Below, one piece after another: positions 48,672 through 59,809 of a stretch of 64,000 bases of DNA (positions within the stretch are counted from its first letter, which is position 1; every line of letters starts with the position of its first letter). A program made the position numbers and the translations under genes. Below the pieces are notes generated by a model. That model saw only the letters and a list, made by a program, of their open reading frames with translations, did not search any database and was not told the DNA's origin. The DNA comes from Clarireedia homoeocarpa (taxonomy: Eukaryota; Ascomycota; Leotiomycetes; Helotiales; Rutstroemiaceae): the NCBI GenBank assembly GCA_001465935.1, contig LNKV01000002.1:620001-684000 (forward strand), in the 5' to 3' direction.

Positions 48672-48975
48672 TCTTAGATTCTTAGTTACCCAACAAGCTT
48701 GGCTAATAAACTAATTCTATCCTCCTCGCAGATTTACGATACTGATCCCAGTTTCTAAATAAGCTTAGCCATAAGGTTAATCTCTTTTACAGATTTCTCG
48801 ATACTCGTCTTACCTCCTTGGCGACCTTGGCGAGCTCAGCTTATCTACTTATTCATCGTTCTTGCAGATTCAGAATGCCTGTGATACCTCTATAGTAAGC
48901 TCAGCTCGTGCGCTTAGTCTATCCTTCTCATAGATTCGCGATACCAGTCTCAGTCCCGTATTGAGCTCAGCTGGT
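48672..48975 (+). repeat. Five degenerate ~54-75 base tandem units
   Basis: Units share a core of the form (T/C)CTTNTNNCAGATTNNCGATAC, followed by a CTCAGCT or AGCTTAGC-type motif and TTAGTCTAT/TTAATCTC. The AGATT anchor occurs at 48676, 48730, 48791, 48866 and 48932 (spacings 54, 61, 75 and 66). The units lie directly upstream of the TATA box of the secreted cysteine-rich gene. Confidence 0.65.
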
Positions 48976-48985
48976 GGACGAAAGG

Positions 48986-48993
48986 TATATAAA
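48986..48993 (+). promoter_or_regulatory. TATA box (TATATAAA)
   Basis: TATATAAA lies 126 bases before the ATG at 49119, an ordinary distance for a strongly expressed fungal gene. Confidence 0.65.
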
Positions 48994-49118
48994 GAGACGA
49001 GTAACCCTCATTTTACAATGCATTTCAACATCATTCAATCGCATTTCTCCAGCTTAATCGCACCTCCTCAGCCTAACCGCAACCTATAACACCAAATTCT
49101 CGCAATCTCTTCTTCAAA

Positions 49119-49726
49119 ATGGTAAGTATTGCCTCTTGGTATACTTTCCAGTCAACCGTAGTCTTAACCAAAATATAGATGAACAAGGTCACTCTCACCA
49201 TTGCCTTTGTGGCAGCTCTGTGCGGCGCTTCGCCCATCGAGGCGGACAAGGAGCTTGTCGCACGTACCAGCATCAATTTCGTCATGTCAAACTACAATGC
49301 GTATCCCTGCGACGGCGCCACTGTCAGAGAACTCGGCGGTAGGTCCTTCATGAAGATCAACCTTCACCAAGACTTACTAACATTGGAAAGTCACCATCAC
49401 CCCGGGCCAGTGTCATAATATCAATTTCCCAGGCTGGGGGGCTGAAGTGTGAGTATCCCCTTCTCCGCGTGCTCTTCTGATAGACTGACTGTGTGAACTC
49501 AAGTTACAACCCCAACATCAACCAGAACTGCGTTCTCAAGTTTTGGGATACGGCCGACTGCACGGGGAAGGCTACCACTTGGTTCGTGTCGGGTGGCACT
49601 ACGGGTGACAAGTGTTTTGCGAGTACGAGACAGGGTGGCGATAACAAATTCGGCGCCGGTGCCAAGAGTGTCATCGCAAACTGTGCTATGGATGTCGTGA
49701 ACGGAGGCAGCTGGACTCCCTTTTAA
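49119..49726 (+). CDS. Small secreted cysteine-rich protein
   Basis: Exons 49119-49121, 49179-49338, 49391-49448 and 49504-49726 give 147 residues. The ATG at 49119 sits in a good context (CAAAATGG) and is followed directly by a GTAAGT donor, so exon 1 contributes only the start codon. The second exon begins with an in-frame ATG, so translation from 49179 (146 residues) is equally possible. A signal peptide (MNKVTLTIAFVAALCGASP) precedes a short mature protein with about six cysteines (YPCDGA, GQCHNI, QNCVLKFW, DCTGK, DKCFAS, NCAMD), suggesting three disulphides. A strong TATA box and degenerate repeats lie upstream. Size, secretion and cysteine pattern fit fungal effector-like or surface proteins; I recognise no specific family, so function is open. 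Confidence 0.85.
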
Positions 49727-50225
49727 GCTATGTGTGACAGAGCTCTTGTACAGACATATATATGGCGCCAACTTTTTTCATTAAGAAAACGAACGGCATT
49801 GAAAATCAGTACAAGTAGAGTGATCGGGCGCGGGGAGAAGGGGAGCGGGGAAAGGGGAGAGGGGAGATGGTGCAGCAATACCAGAAAGACCAGCAGTACC
49901 GGTACCTCGGTTTGTGTTGCATTTCAGCCCAAATTCTAAGTACTACCCATGGATATCATTACCACCCTCATGTCATTGACTTCACCCATTGTGTTTTATA
50001 TGTCATCCACCGATCTCGTTCACCACGGGATCATCTTTCTCGATATTATCGCCTCTAAGACGGCTGATCGTTTTTGCCTGCACATAAACACCGCAGCCCT
50101 CTTCTTCAGTCCACACGTCCACTTGACACCTGTGACTCTCACCCATCCAGGGACATGATCTCCTTCAAGATGCCTTTCCTTAAGCCCCATAATTTGCCCT
50201 CTCTCCTTGGCCAGTCGAGCAGTAG

Positions 50226-50340
50226 CTAGGCTGCGGCGTGGGACCCCGGATCCCATGGGACGGGTTTTCAACTTTTTGTCCCACCCATGGGACTCCACGA
50301 GCTTTCTCAACCCATTCACTGGGTTTCCGCCGCAGCCTAG
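50226..50340. mobile_element. MITE-like element with 13-base terminal inverted repeats
   Basis: The left end CTAGGCTGCGGCG (50226-50238) is a perfect reverse complement of the right end CGCCGCAGCCTAG (50328-50340). An inner, less perfect pair is visible (TCCCATGGGA on the left, CCCATGGGA on the right), so the 115 bases could fold almost end to end. There is no coding capacity. Flanking bases do not give an unambiguous target-site duplication. Confidence 0.6.
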
Positions 50341-51699
50341 ATGTGTGATTGTACAATTCATGTAAGAGTTATGTCGCATACGCCAGTCACTTATCATGAC
50401 GGAGCATCACGAAGGTTATTTCTGTAGAAATATCAAGCTTCTTGTGGACTATCGCTGCTCAAATTTTGCTATTGTTAGATTTATAGGTTGTTGTTAGAGT
50501 TTCAAGGTAGTTAGTTACCAGTCAGGCATACAGTGGGAAATTTATTGTTATGCCTATGATTCACTACATGAAGGTGATCAGCGTCGCGCTTTTGGGCTTC
50601 TTTGAAAAATACTCACACCTTCCAAGAGGCAGCTTCCATCTAATTGTTGGGCTGATTGGTTTCTGCAGTTTGGTTGACTTTTTTCCAATCTCGAAATGGG
50701 GATGGCTGTGGGTTTATATACGGATCTGAGATGCCGGGTGGGGTGAATGCTATGCGGAGGTGGGAGTGAATGGTGTCCTCTCGAGTTTTGACTGAAGAAC
50801 CTAACAGTTGTGCATTTCAGGATTCACTGTTCAGCTTCATCTTCACCTATTCAGGAGATGCCATGGGCTTAGTTTTGTGATCCGCATTAGCCTGTTAGCT
50901 CCTGAGTATCAAACTTAAAGGCTTACGGGCTCTTTGCATATTATCAGCAACCAGAAATATACAAACTTGCTTTTCGTATCGGATCAGCTAAGGATATAGG
51001 CTGAAAGGAGAAAACAACGACATAGAAATAGTATTAGGCGCGCTGCGAGATTGCTGTTGAACTAAGAGTCGTATTGTCGCTTAAAGCTCTTGCTGTCATT
51101 TGGAGAAGACTATGGGATTTTCCTAGGTTACAGTAGGCATACAATACATTATTTAGCATCAGCATTCCTTCATCTTTCGATCAGCCATGTTTAATGTAAT
51201 CAGCTGTCTCTCACCAACACGGCCGGTCATGCTAGCGCAGTGGGCGAAATCTAATAAATACACACGGGAAATTCTTATACGACCAAGAAGAGCTATATTA
51301 TTACCCATTACAAGGTCTATGCTTGTCTCCAGAAACATCGAATCAATTCAACTAATCCGACGGCAGGTTTCCGTTAGTGCTTATTTGCCTAGGAGGGCTC
51401 TGCCTGGAGTTTCCTGAAAATTCTGCATATGCTTCGAATTATTGTAATTGTAGGAACCTACCAGCTCTACTCATCAGACGATAGTATTCGTTCTGCAGGA
51501 CGAGACCTACAATTCATAGGGGTAACCTCGCTTATCTGCACTAATCAAAACTTTAAGAATATCCACATACTCCACATTGACGCTTAATTCCTCGCAAGCA
51601 AATGGCAGTTCAAAAAAGGATGTCAGAAATTAGTGAACAATCTTCTACCAACTGATCTTCCTGGAAGATAAAACAAAAAATAGTAAAAAAATAAAAGGC

Positions 51700-51705
51700 A
51701 AAAAA
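51700..51705 (-). terminator. Pol III T-run terminator for tRNA-Cys
   Basis: Six consecutive T residues on the transcribed strand about 33 bases after the tRNA 3' end, followed by further T-rich runs. Confidence 0.6.
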
Positions 51706-51738
51706 TTCAACATCTGATATTCAAGGTTGAGCAATTGA

Positions 51739-51810
51739 AGCTCCCACACCGGTTCGAACGATGGACCTGAAGATCTGCAATCTTCCGCTCTACCACTGAG
51801 CTATAAGAGC
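51739..51810 (-). tRNA. tRNA-Cys (anticodon GCA)
   Basis: 72 bases including the discriminator; CCA is not encoded. The acceptor stem GCTCTTA pairs with TGGGAGC (two G-U pairs), and the discriminator is U, as expected for tRNA-Cys. D-arm: GCTC-AGTGGTA-GAGC. Anticodon arm: GAAGA-TTGCAGA-TCTTC, anticodon GCA at 51776-51778 on the plus strand. T-arm: CATCG-like stem closing TTCGAAC. There is no intron. A run of six T on the transcribed strand at 51705-51700 would serve as the RNA polymerase III terminator. Confidence 0.95.
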
Positions 51811-53021
51811 GCTTCTAAGCGTATTTGGATGGTCTGAGAGCCTGGTATCTAATTATATATTCAACTCAATATTGGAAGCTGGAATGTGGGGTAATGAACA
51901 CCGAGGAATCAACACCACAAACAGGCCATTGAAATAATATCTCGTTGAGAAAGAGCGAAAGATACGATTTGTGCATCTCATAGAACACTTGTTCTTCACT
52001 CGTTGTATCGAAGAGAAATCATGGTCGTTAACGGGGATGATTCTTTTGGGGATGGATGACTGCTTTCCGTAGGAAAATTGAATTTGAATTTGAACAGCAA
52101 TGGTAAATTCAGGAAGGAACAGTGGTAATGTATAGCATCCGCGCCGAGTTCAGGGGTCATCTGTCAATTGTATCATGTTATTTACTCTACACATGCCGCT
52201 CTCGATGTCGTAATATCTCAAAGAGTAAGCATCGGTGGCAAGGCCCAGATAGAGTATACGTGCATAGTCTTGCAAAGTAATGGATTAACCGAACTTCTTG
52301 ATGATCTCTATTCTACCAAAACTTGACAGCTCCGCACTCGCTCGTTTATTCACTTGATAGTGGTATAGAGATATCAAGTAGATACCCGAACTTACAAGCA
52401 GATAGAAAGCATCAGAACGCAAGATATCCCGAGCCTCGAACAGCCCGCAAGAGTCAGCGAATGCCTTACTCCAACATCATCTCAAATACAAATAAGTCCA
52501 AGGCTCCGACCCCTCATCAGATCATCAGCATGTGTGCAGTGAGGCTCGTGCTTGGCGTTCTCAGCAATGCAGAATAGAACTGAGGATTTTATGTCTCCAG
52601 GCCTGACGATGTGTTGGAACAGCGAGATACATACAACATTCGTCCTCCAGAAGGCAATGACATGCCCTACCACAAGGCCGCACTACTATTCTTTCCGGAA
52701 TAGGTACATCATACTCCAATGAATGAAATACTGCCTAAAATAAGCCAGGATACAGGATGTTCTGAAGAAGTAAAAACACCGAAGCAGCCCACCCACTAAT
52801 TCCCAATTCTAATATCACCCCAGATCGACGTGGGCTAAATCTCATAACGCAAAGCAGCATTGCTCGACCCATCCTCCAGTACTGACCGAACAGACCGACC
52901 GACCGACCGCTCATTCCCATGTCCATCAATTTAGTTAATCAACACAGCATCTCATCCCAAACTAACAACACAACTAGTAATTGATGAACTGGGAAAATCC
53001 TCTCAAGCAAAAGAGGTAAAA

Positions 53022-53023
<2 letters not shown>

Positions 53024-53067
<44 letters not shown>
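53024..53067. repeat. A44 homopolymer
   Basis: Forty-four uninterrupted A residues. It could be a remnant poly(A) tail of a retroposed sequence or a simple slippage tract; no target-site duplication was found by eye. Confidence 0.9.
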
Positions 53068-53069
<2 letters not shown>

Positions 53070-55948
53070 AAAATTGGCGCCGACCAAAACCACAACCGGC
53101 CCGTTTCAACCCAAAGACCCTTCCCCCTTCCTTCCGACCCTTACCCCAGCATCAGTCAGTCTGCCGGGCCGGGTCGGCGCGCGATTTTCTCATTTATGCA
53201 TAGGATGCGCCAAGGTATGAGGATTATTAAAAAGGAAAAGGAGTATGGGATGGGGTTGGAGCACAATGGAGAGCATGATCTGACATCTCATGAAGTGGAT
53301 GGATGAGATGACGGAAGTGACCCGATGCGAGGCCAGATGGACCGCGATCCTGAATCCTTTGCACCGAGAGATCCCGTTCTTGATGGGTATGGATGTGCAT
53401 ATGTCATCTTGTGTGGGTAGGGGAAGGGGGAGGGGGGTTGATGATGGCGATGTATGTAGTGGAATGAGTGGGTGAGTGAGTGAATGATGCGATGAATCAC
53501 TGTCTAATGCGAGATGCTGAATGCTGAAGGATGAAAAGGGAGATCACTGCGTCCGATGTGCTGTGCGGTGCTGAAATATGATCTGTATGCGTATGCGGTA
53601 AGAGATGAGAGAATGAATGAATGCATTGGTGAAAAGACAGATCGTGTGAAACAGCAGGTACATAGACAAGGTATTGTATCTTGGTTGAGGGGAAGATCGT
53701 TGGGTCTCCACACGCCACAGGATCTAGGAAAAGAGAAAGCAATCAAAATAGAGGGAAAAGAACACCCACACGTGTTGCATGTCATCTCAAACTATAAAAC
53801 ACAACATATGTCCACATCTCATAAAGCAGCAACTTTACTCAGTCATAACGAGAACGACAGATGCTGCACTCAGCAGAAGCACAAGCAGCAGCAGTGGCCA
53901 AAAAGCACCGTCGTCGCGTAACATAATGCCCTCTCCCTCCCTCCTTTCGTGTATCCCCACCTACTTACATCTGCATCTTCCTGTGATCTCTGTGTTCCTC
54001 GCTACCCTCAACCCTCATTTCTCCCAGCCAAAGAATCCCCAACACCTTGGAATCCCACCCGTCCCAGATCCTGGACCTGGAAACTTGGGTGATTACGCCC
54101 GATGCACTGTACAAATGTACACCGAGCTCTCGTGATCTCCGTATGAATTCTCCTTCTTTAGCGATCACCGCATTAGTCCCGCACTTCTTCTGCTGCTGGC
54201 GCTGGCCGGCATCGCACAGAAAAAATGCAGGTAGCCTTTCTTTCGCCCTTTTCCCCCGCACTATATGTGCCGACATAGCACAGTATAGGACCAGGGGTGC
54301 GGTGATTGGGAAGAAAAGATACCGAGCTACGAGAAAGGGGTTGCACATACACGTGATGGGGATGCACAAATTTGATGAAAATGACGCCGTATCACCTCAA
54401 CATCTCACCTATTGTACTCTACTCCCCCTTGTATCGTCGGCCTTCAACGGCGTTTGTACGGATGAAGATCGGGGGTTGAGAAGGAGACACAAAGGTACAA
54501 GTAACCTCAATGAATTTGACATATGCAGATTCCCGAGTCTACAGCAAGGAATGCGAATATTGTACGCTTGTATAAAGGGAGTTTGCCGGCCGTGAAACTC
54601 TATAGAAGGTATTTCCACGTGAATTATGTACAAGATCATGTGTTACTGCACCAGAAGGGCAAACATAGCACCAAGAAAGAGATTGATAGGTATACGACAT
54701 GAAGCATAGTAAGACAACAGAGTGCTTGCTTGTTGGGCGCTGTGCAGCTCAAGCAAGACCTTGCCTGCTTATTGGTCTTAGGTAAACGGCGCAGCAAGAA
54801 GAGAATAATGGTTAGAAAGTTCTTCAACGAGCACAGCATATGAAACCAAAAGTCGAAAGAATTGCGCAGCAGCAGTAGCGGCCTTGGAGTTTTCGGTCTT
54901 GTACTTTGTATCCGCTCAAGCAGGTCAGGATCAAGGATCAAGTATCTAAGTACCAGAAACTCGGATGGATTTCTGACAGATAAAAAAAAAAAAACAAAAA
55001 AAAAACCAAAACGCCTTGAGAATATCATTGCACAAAATGGACAAAGTACGAGGGACTAGAGGTAAATGTTAAGTAGGTCAGATAGTGTATACAAAAAGGT
55101 ATATACTACCTGAATAGGAAAATAGGAGATATCCTCAGAAGCTGGCCATGTTTGACGACGGCCCTCTCTTTGGGAAAAGAAGAGATCCACACGTGTGTGT
55201 AACTATCAGGGAGCAAGATATGAGACTATAGCACCAGCGAATCCATTCTCGTGGATCATATCTCAACTATTTTGGTCTGGGCCAAACTTCCCATTCTCCA
55301 GCGTAAATCATGCTTTCTTGGCATGTCCATCTATCAACAACAAGCACGACAACAACAACGGACAGCACTAATGTAAGCAGCACAGGCACAAAACACACCG
55401 AAGCGCACAAGCATAAGCGTAACAGGAATAAGGAAAACAAACACGCATCCCGAAAATTCTCCTAGCTCAATGCCATGCCATCGCACAAAAAGCAAAAAAT
55501 CAAAGGAAAAGAAATGTTCAATTCCCGAGAGGAAAAATAAAAAGCAAAACTGGTGACGCACAAAGTGAATCTGCTTGCAAAGCCCGCAGCGATCATCGTC
55601 AGCCAGCGCTTCAACCAGCCTGTTCACAGTAAAGATTGACAAGTTGGGCTCTTCCCTCTACCCCATCAGCCGCATGCGGCGTCAAGCCTGAACGATCTCG
55701 CCTCTGCTCAATCTGGGAAGATAACCGCAAACCCGGACCACGTGTAAATCCTCGCTCAACCAATTGAGCAAATCAAACGATGCCGGTGAAGCACAAGAAT
55801 ATCCAGAAAAATTTTCTCGTCGGTATTCCGGGCCTTTCTTTGACCGACCGAGTTGTGCACAGCGATACAATAATTATGCCGTAGTTGATTCTCTGTACAA
55901 TTTCTAAGAGGGGAAAAAGGGGGATCCGAATTCGAGATGCGAATAGAC

Positions 55949-55985
55949 AGCCCAGCCCAGCCCAGCCCAGTCCTGCCCAGCCCTG
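55949..55985. repeat. CAGCC repeat
   Basis: Five or more copies of the pentamer CAGCC with C/T variation, ending in a palindromic CCCAGCCCTGGGCCC-like stretch. Confidence 0.85.
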
Positions 55986-56263
55986 GGCCCCATGAAGCCT
56001 GAGGATCAGGACGAATGAAAAGTTTTTCTCTCACTCAGTACTGTACGAAGTAACTACAGTCTCATTCATACTCATCTCGCTCGCTCGCTCACTCACTCAC
56101 TCACTTATTCAGTCAGCTTCAGCCCAGCCCAACCTGGTGAGACGGCATGGGTTATTCGGACACGCGATTTCTCATGCGAGGCCATGCCATCAATGCAGAC
56201 AGCGTCTCTCCCCCGTTTCGTCCATCCGCCCGCCCGCTGACCCGCCCGCCTGCTCGTCCGTAG

Positions 56264-56288
56264 CTTACAGTACAGTACAGTACAGTAG
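56264..56288. repeat. (TACAG)n repeat
   Basis: Four direct copies of TACAG; related GTACAGTAC motifs recur across the next 3.5 kb. Confidence 0.85.
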
Positions 56289-56826
56289 TCGTTCTCCGTT
56301 CCCGCGAGCATCCATCTGTGAGCCGGAAAATCATAACACACCCCCTCCCGTATTTTGATTCGGTGGTGAATCTAGAAAAAGCCCACCCGTACCATACAAT
56401 CAATGCCATCAATCACTCAACCAACCCACTTCCCACTCTCCCCTAAGGCCTAGCCCCAGCCTCGCAGCCAGCTAGCTCGCTAGCTCCATGTCCATGGATT
56501 GGTTAGTTTGGATGCAAAAACGCTCTTGGTACGGAAGCGATACATGCACCTGTACATGTACTCGGTACCTCCGAGTGCGTTTCGAAAGACGAAGAAAAAC
56601 ACGTGTAGGGCGCACCATTGGCCATGTATCATTTGCTACATGTGGATGCACCTGTTGTCAGCCTTGGGCCGCTTGGGAGATCCACTCGGAGTGAGGTTTC
56701 TGCTTGCTTCAACTGTACAGTACCTTCCCTACCAAACAAAGTATATCCACACTGAGGTGAGGTGAGGTGAGCGGGAAGCGAGAAGCGATGAAGTAAGTTG
56801 GGTTTCCGAAGGTTCGGGAACCCAGC

Positions 56827-56869
<43 letters not shown>
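56827..56869. repeat. (ACCAGA)n hexamer repeat
   Basis: Seven perfect copies of ACCAGA in non-coding DNA. Confidence 0.93.
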
Positions 56870-57524
56870 ACACCGACTTAGCTGTCCCGTAGCTAGCTGT
56901 ACCTGGCAGTGGAGGCGCTGGCCGGGAGAGAGATCCGCTTTCTCCTCGGATCTCGAGGCCTTCTTTACGCTGCCCTTGCTGTCTCTGCTTTGGGTCTGGC
57001 TCTTTCTTGCCTTGTGGATATGAAATGGAATGGCATGCGTGTGGAGTAGATGGATACTTTACAAAGTAGTTTCACGGTTTACGGTAAATCTACTGTATTG
57101 TGGGTTTTTGCTGGCTGGGCTGGTTATTTATGGACCGCGGAACATGGGATTTGAGAATGTGTTACAAGACGGGGTGGAGATAGAAAGACAGCCATACAGA
57201 AGAAGATTGATGGATCGATGTCTTCGCCGTATATCCAGTGAGTGGGACATCATCCCATCCATCGATCGATTCCCTACAGCACAATTCCTGTCCCCATCCC
57301 ACTGTGCCTCAAGCTACTCTCGAGCCCCCAAAAGGAGACCTGTGAGGGAAAAGGGAAATCTCGATTGATCCCTTAATGTTACTTTGGCGGCTACCCTCGA
57401 ACCCTTTTTCACAAGTACAGTATGCACTCAATCCAACCCTTTGAATACTAGACCAAACAAAGTATCTCCAAGACGAGACCCGAGAAAAACCATAGAACCC
57501 GAGCGGACAGGTAAGCAAGTAAGT

Positions 57525-57564
57525 CGTGCAGTTGTGCAGTTGTGCAGTCGTGCAGTCGTGCAGT
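57525..57564. repeat. GTGCAGTC/T repeat
   Basis: Five copies of an eight-base unit GTGCAGT(T/C), some with a GTTGTG junction. Confidence 0.88.
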
Positions 57565-57732
57565 TAGCCTTTCCTTCGTGCCTTGTGCCTCCTTTGAACC
57601 ACTTCATTGGACCGATCCCACCTGACTCAATATCATCATCGCCAGCATAAAGAAATTTGAACCCTGAATACACTCCTTCACCAACGTTTAGTTCGCAGCA
57701 CGCAAGCAATCAAGCACGCAAGCAATCAAGCA

Positions 57733-57776
<44 letters not shown>
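57733..57776. repeat. (CCAG)n tetranucleotide repeat
   Basis: About eleven direct copies of CCAG. Confidence 0.93.
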
Positions 57777-58115
57777 TCTCGTATATCAAGCACCAACCTC
57801 GAACGTTGTAGCTTATTTGGAAACATTTGCTGCAAGTCGCTGTATGCATATCAAAATTGGAATCCTTCCGTTTGCTCCTTCCCGCTGTCGATCTTCCTGT
57901 CATGTCATGAATTGCGCCATACCTGCCAACTTATGCACAATTTTGCATAAAACCTTTCGCTCGGCCCCTCGTGCCATTCGTTTCAGATCTTTGGGCCGGC
58001 CGACCTGCCGTATATGCATACATGTGCTTTCGTACAGTACATACAAATCCATCCAGCCGTTTTCCTGTACGAGGTGTATCTAGCAGAAAGCATCGCATCG
58101 CGTCGTACGATTTGA

Positions 58116-58140
58116 AGTGATATGATATGATATGATATGA
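58116..58140. repeat. (ATATG)n pentamer repeat
   Basis: Five copies of GATAT/ATATG units. Confidence 0.88.
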
Positions 58141-59775
58141 TCGTCTCCCACTGTACTGCATGTAGACTGACTGTACTTTAATCAAACAAACTCGAAGCAC
58201 GAAACGAAAGCGGAGAAGCAATGGTTTGCGATTCCTTCTTTCCTTCCTTTTTTCTCTTCAGTGGAGATTTTTTGTGGGGGAAAAGAGGTACGATCGTAAA
58301 ATTAGTTCTACAGGGACCGTGGTACCGTACCTCCAGTACGGTACGTAACTTGACAGACGGGAACGGATGTTTGATGTGAGCGGATACGCATCTCAATCAC
58401 ATCACATCACACATCGATCGCTGAGGCGGATGGTGAATTATTATTTGACATCAATCATCAATGCGACGGAAGCGTGTCTGTACAGTACAGTAAGTCATAA
58501 TAATGCCTCAGAAAGTCAAAAACGAAGAACTTCCTATACGCAGAGTAATTATTCTCTCGTAAGCAGAAACGGTAGTAAGCTCTCTCGCCCTGAGGTTGAA
58601 ACCAGACAGGACAAGTCCAGAGCACGGCTATTACCTCATTCATTTCATTTCTTCATTCATTCCATTCCTTCATCCATTCCATTCATTCCTTTGATGGAGC
58701 AAACGGATCTTCTCCACGAACCACCGAAAGCAGCTCCACTCTCCGAAACGGAAATTCTAGACCTCGACTCAACTCCGTACCATAGTCAGTACTGGCAACA
58801 ATACCAATGCCCACCTAGTAAAGCAGGTCGAACAAAGAATCTAGAATCTTCCAACCAAATGCCACTGTCCTACTAACATGCCAGGGTATTACCTCACTCA
58901 CAATCCCATCCTCTGCCCTCGTTCGCAGAGAGAATCCCCGACCTCGCAACGGAAAGGAAAAAAAATAACGCTCCGCCCGCACTAGCTATCCAGCCCAGTT
59001 CCTGTTCCTGTTCCTATTCCTGTTCCTGTCCAGTCCAGTCCAATCGCCTCTGCACCTCAGCCGGCGCCCCGTGAACGAACGAGCCATTCATCCATTCCCC
59101 ATTCTTCCGTTCCCCCGTCTCTCTCTCCCCTCCCTATCCTCCCGCGCTCACAGGCACGGTTCGACGGTAGATATGCTCCTGTCAAATCGGGTGTTATATA
59201 CCTTCCTAGTCCGCCAAACAAGCCAGTCAAACAAGCCCAAAAGCAAGCCAGGTCAGCAACAAGCAGTGTCTATCCCACCTAGACCCCGATGATCCGAGAG
59301 GCGACGAGGGGAAAAGGAGGGGGAGATAGAGTTTGAGGCGTATTATGTATTAGTCAACCCGAAGCAAGTCAGAAGGGCTAAGTTACGGTAGAGAGGAACG
59401 GCTGAGGGCATTCCATTCATTCATTTCTTTTTCTCTTCTTTAAAGTTTGCTCTAAAGGTAGCTGCTTACCTAGTAAGTACCTCGGGATATCCCTTTCTTC
59501 CCAAAGGAAAGAGAAGAAGAAGAGAAAAAGAAAAAAGAAATCCCTCTCTCTCTCTCTCACTCTCTCACTCACTCACGCCACATCCATCCGCAGCAGCCAG
59601 AAAACTCAGACCACCTTCCTAGCCCAAGTATGTATCTGAGAGTGAGGGAAGAAAGCCAGCCACACCTCTTAAAAGTCCCTCAAAAGTCCTTCGTAAAAAG
59701 TCCCCTATGTAAGTTGAAGGAAAACAAAAATACAATTTTAAGAATAAAAAAATGAGAAAAAACGTATGATCGACC

Positions 59776-59809
59776 GACTCACTCACTCACTCACTCACTC
59801 ACTCACTCA
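59776..59809. repeat. (CTCA)n tetranucleotide repeat
   Basis: Eight perfect copies of CTCA. Confidence 0.93.

Larger units (their letters stand above)
47844..49118. other. Spacer with degenerate repeats upstream of the secreted protein gene
   Basis: About 1.3 kb. The left part has nothing gene-like. The right part carries the five degenerate repeat units (48672-48975) and a TATA box ahead of the small secreted protein gene. Confidence 0.6.
49727..51738. other. Spacer with a MITE-like element
   Basis: About 2 kb without a recognised gene, with the inverted-repeat element at 50226-50340. Purine-rich GGGGAGA runs follow the secreted protein gene (near 49.84 kb). Frames are short and without domains. 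Confidence 0.6.

Noticed and set aside
54047..54595. 182-codon plus-strand frame
   Set aside because: No domain, no coding-like composition and no neighbouring exon; treated as chance.
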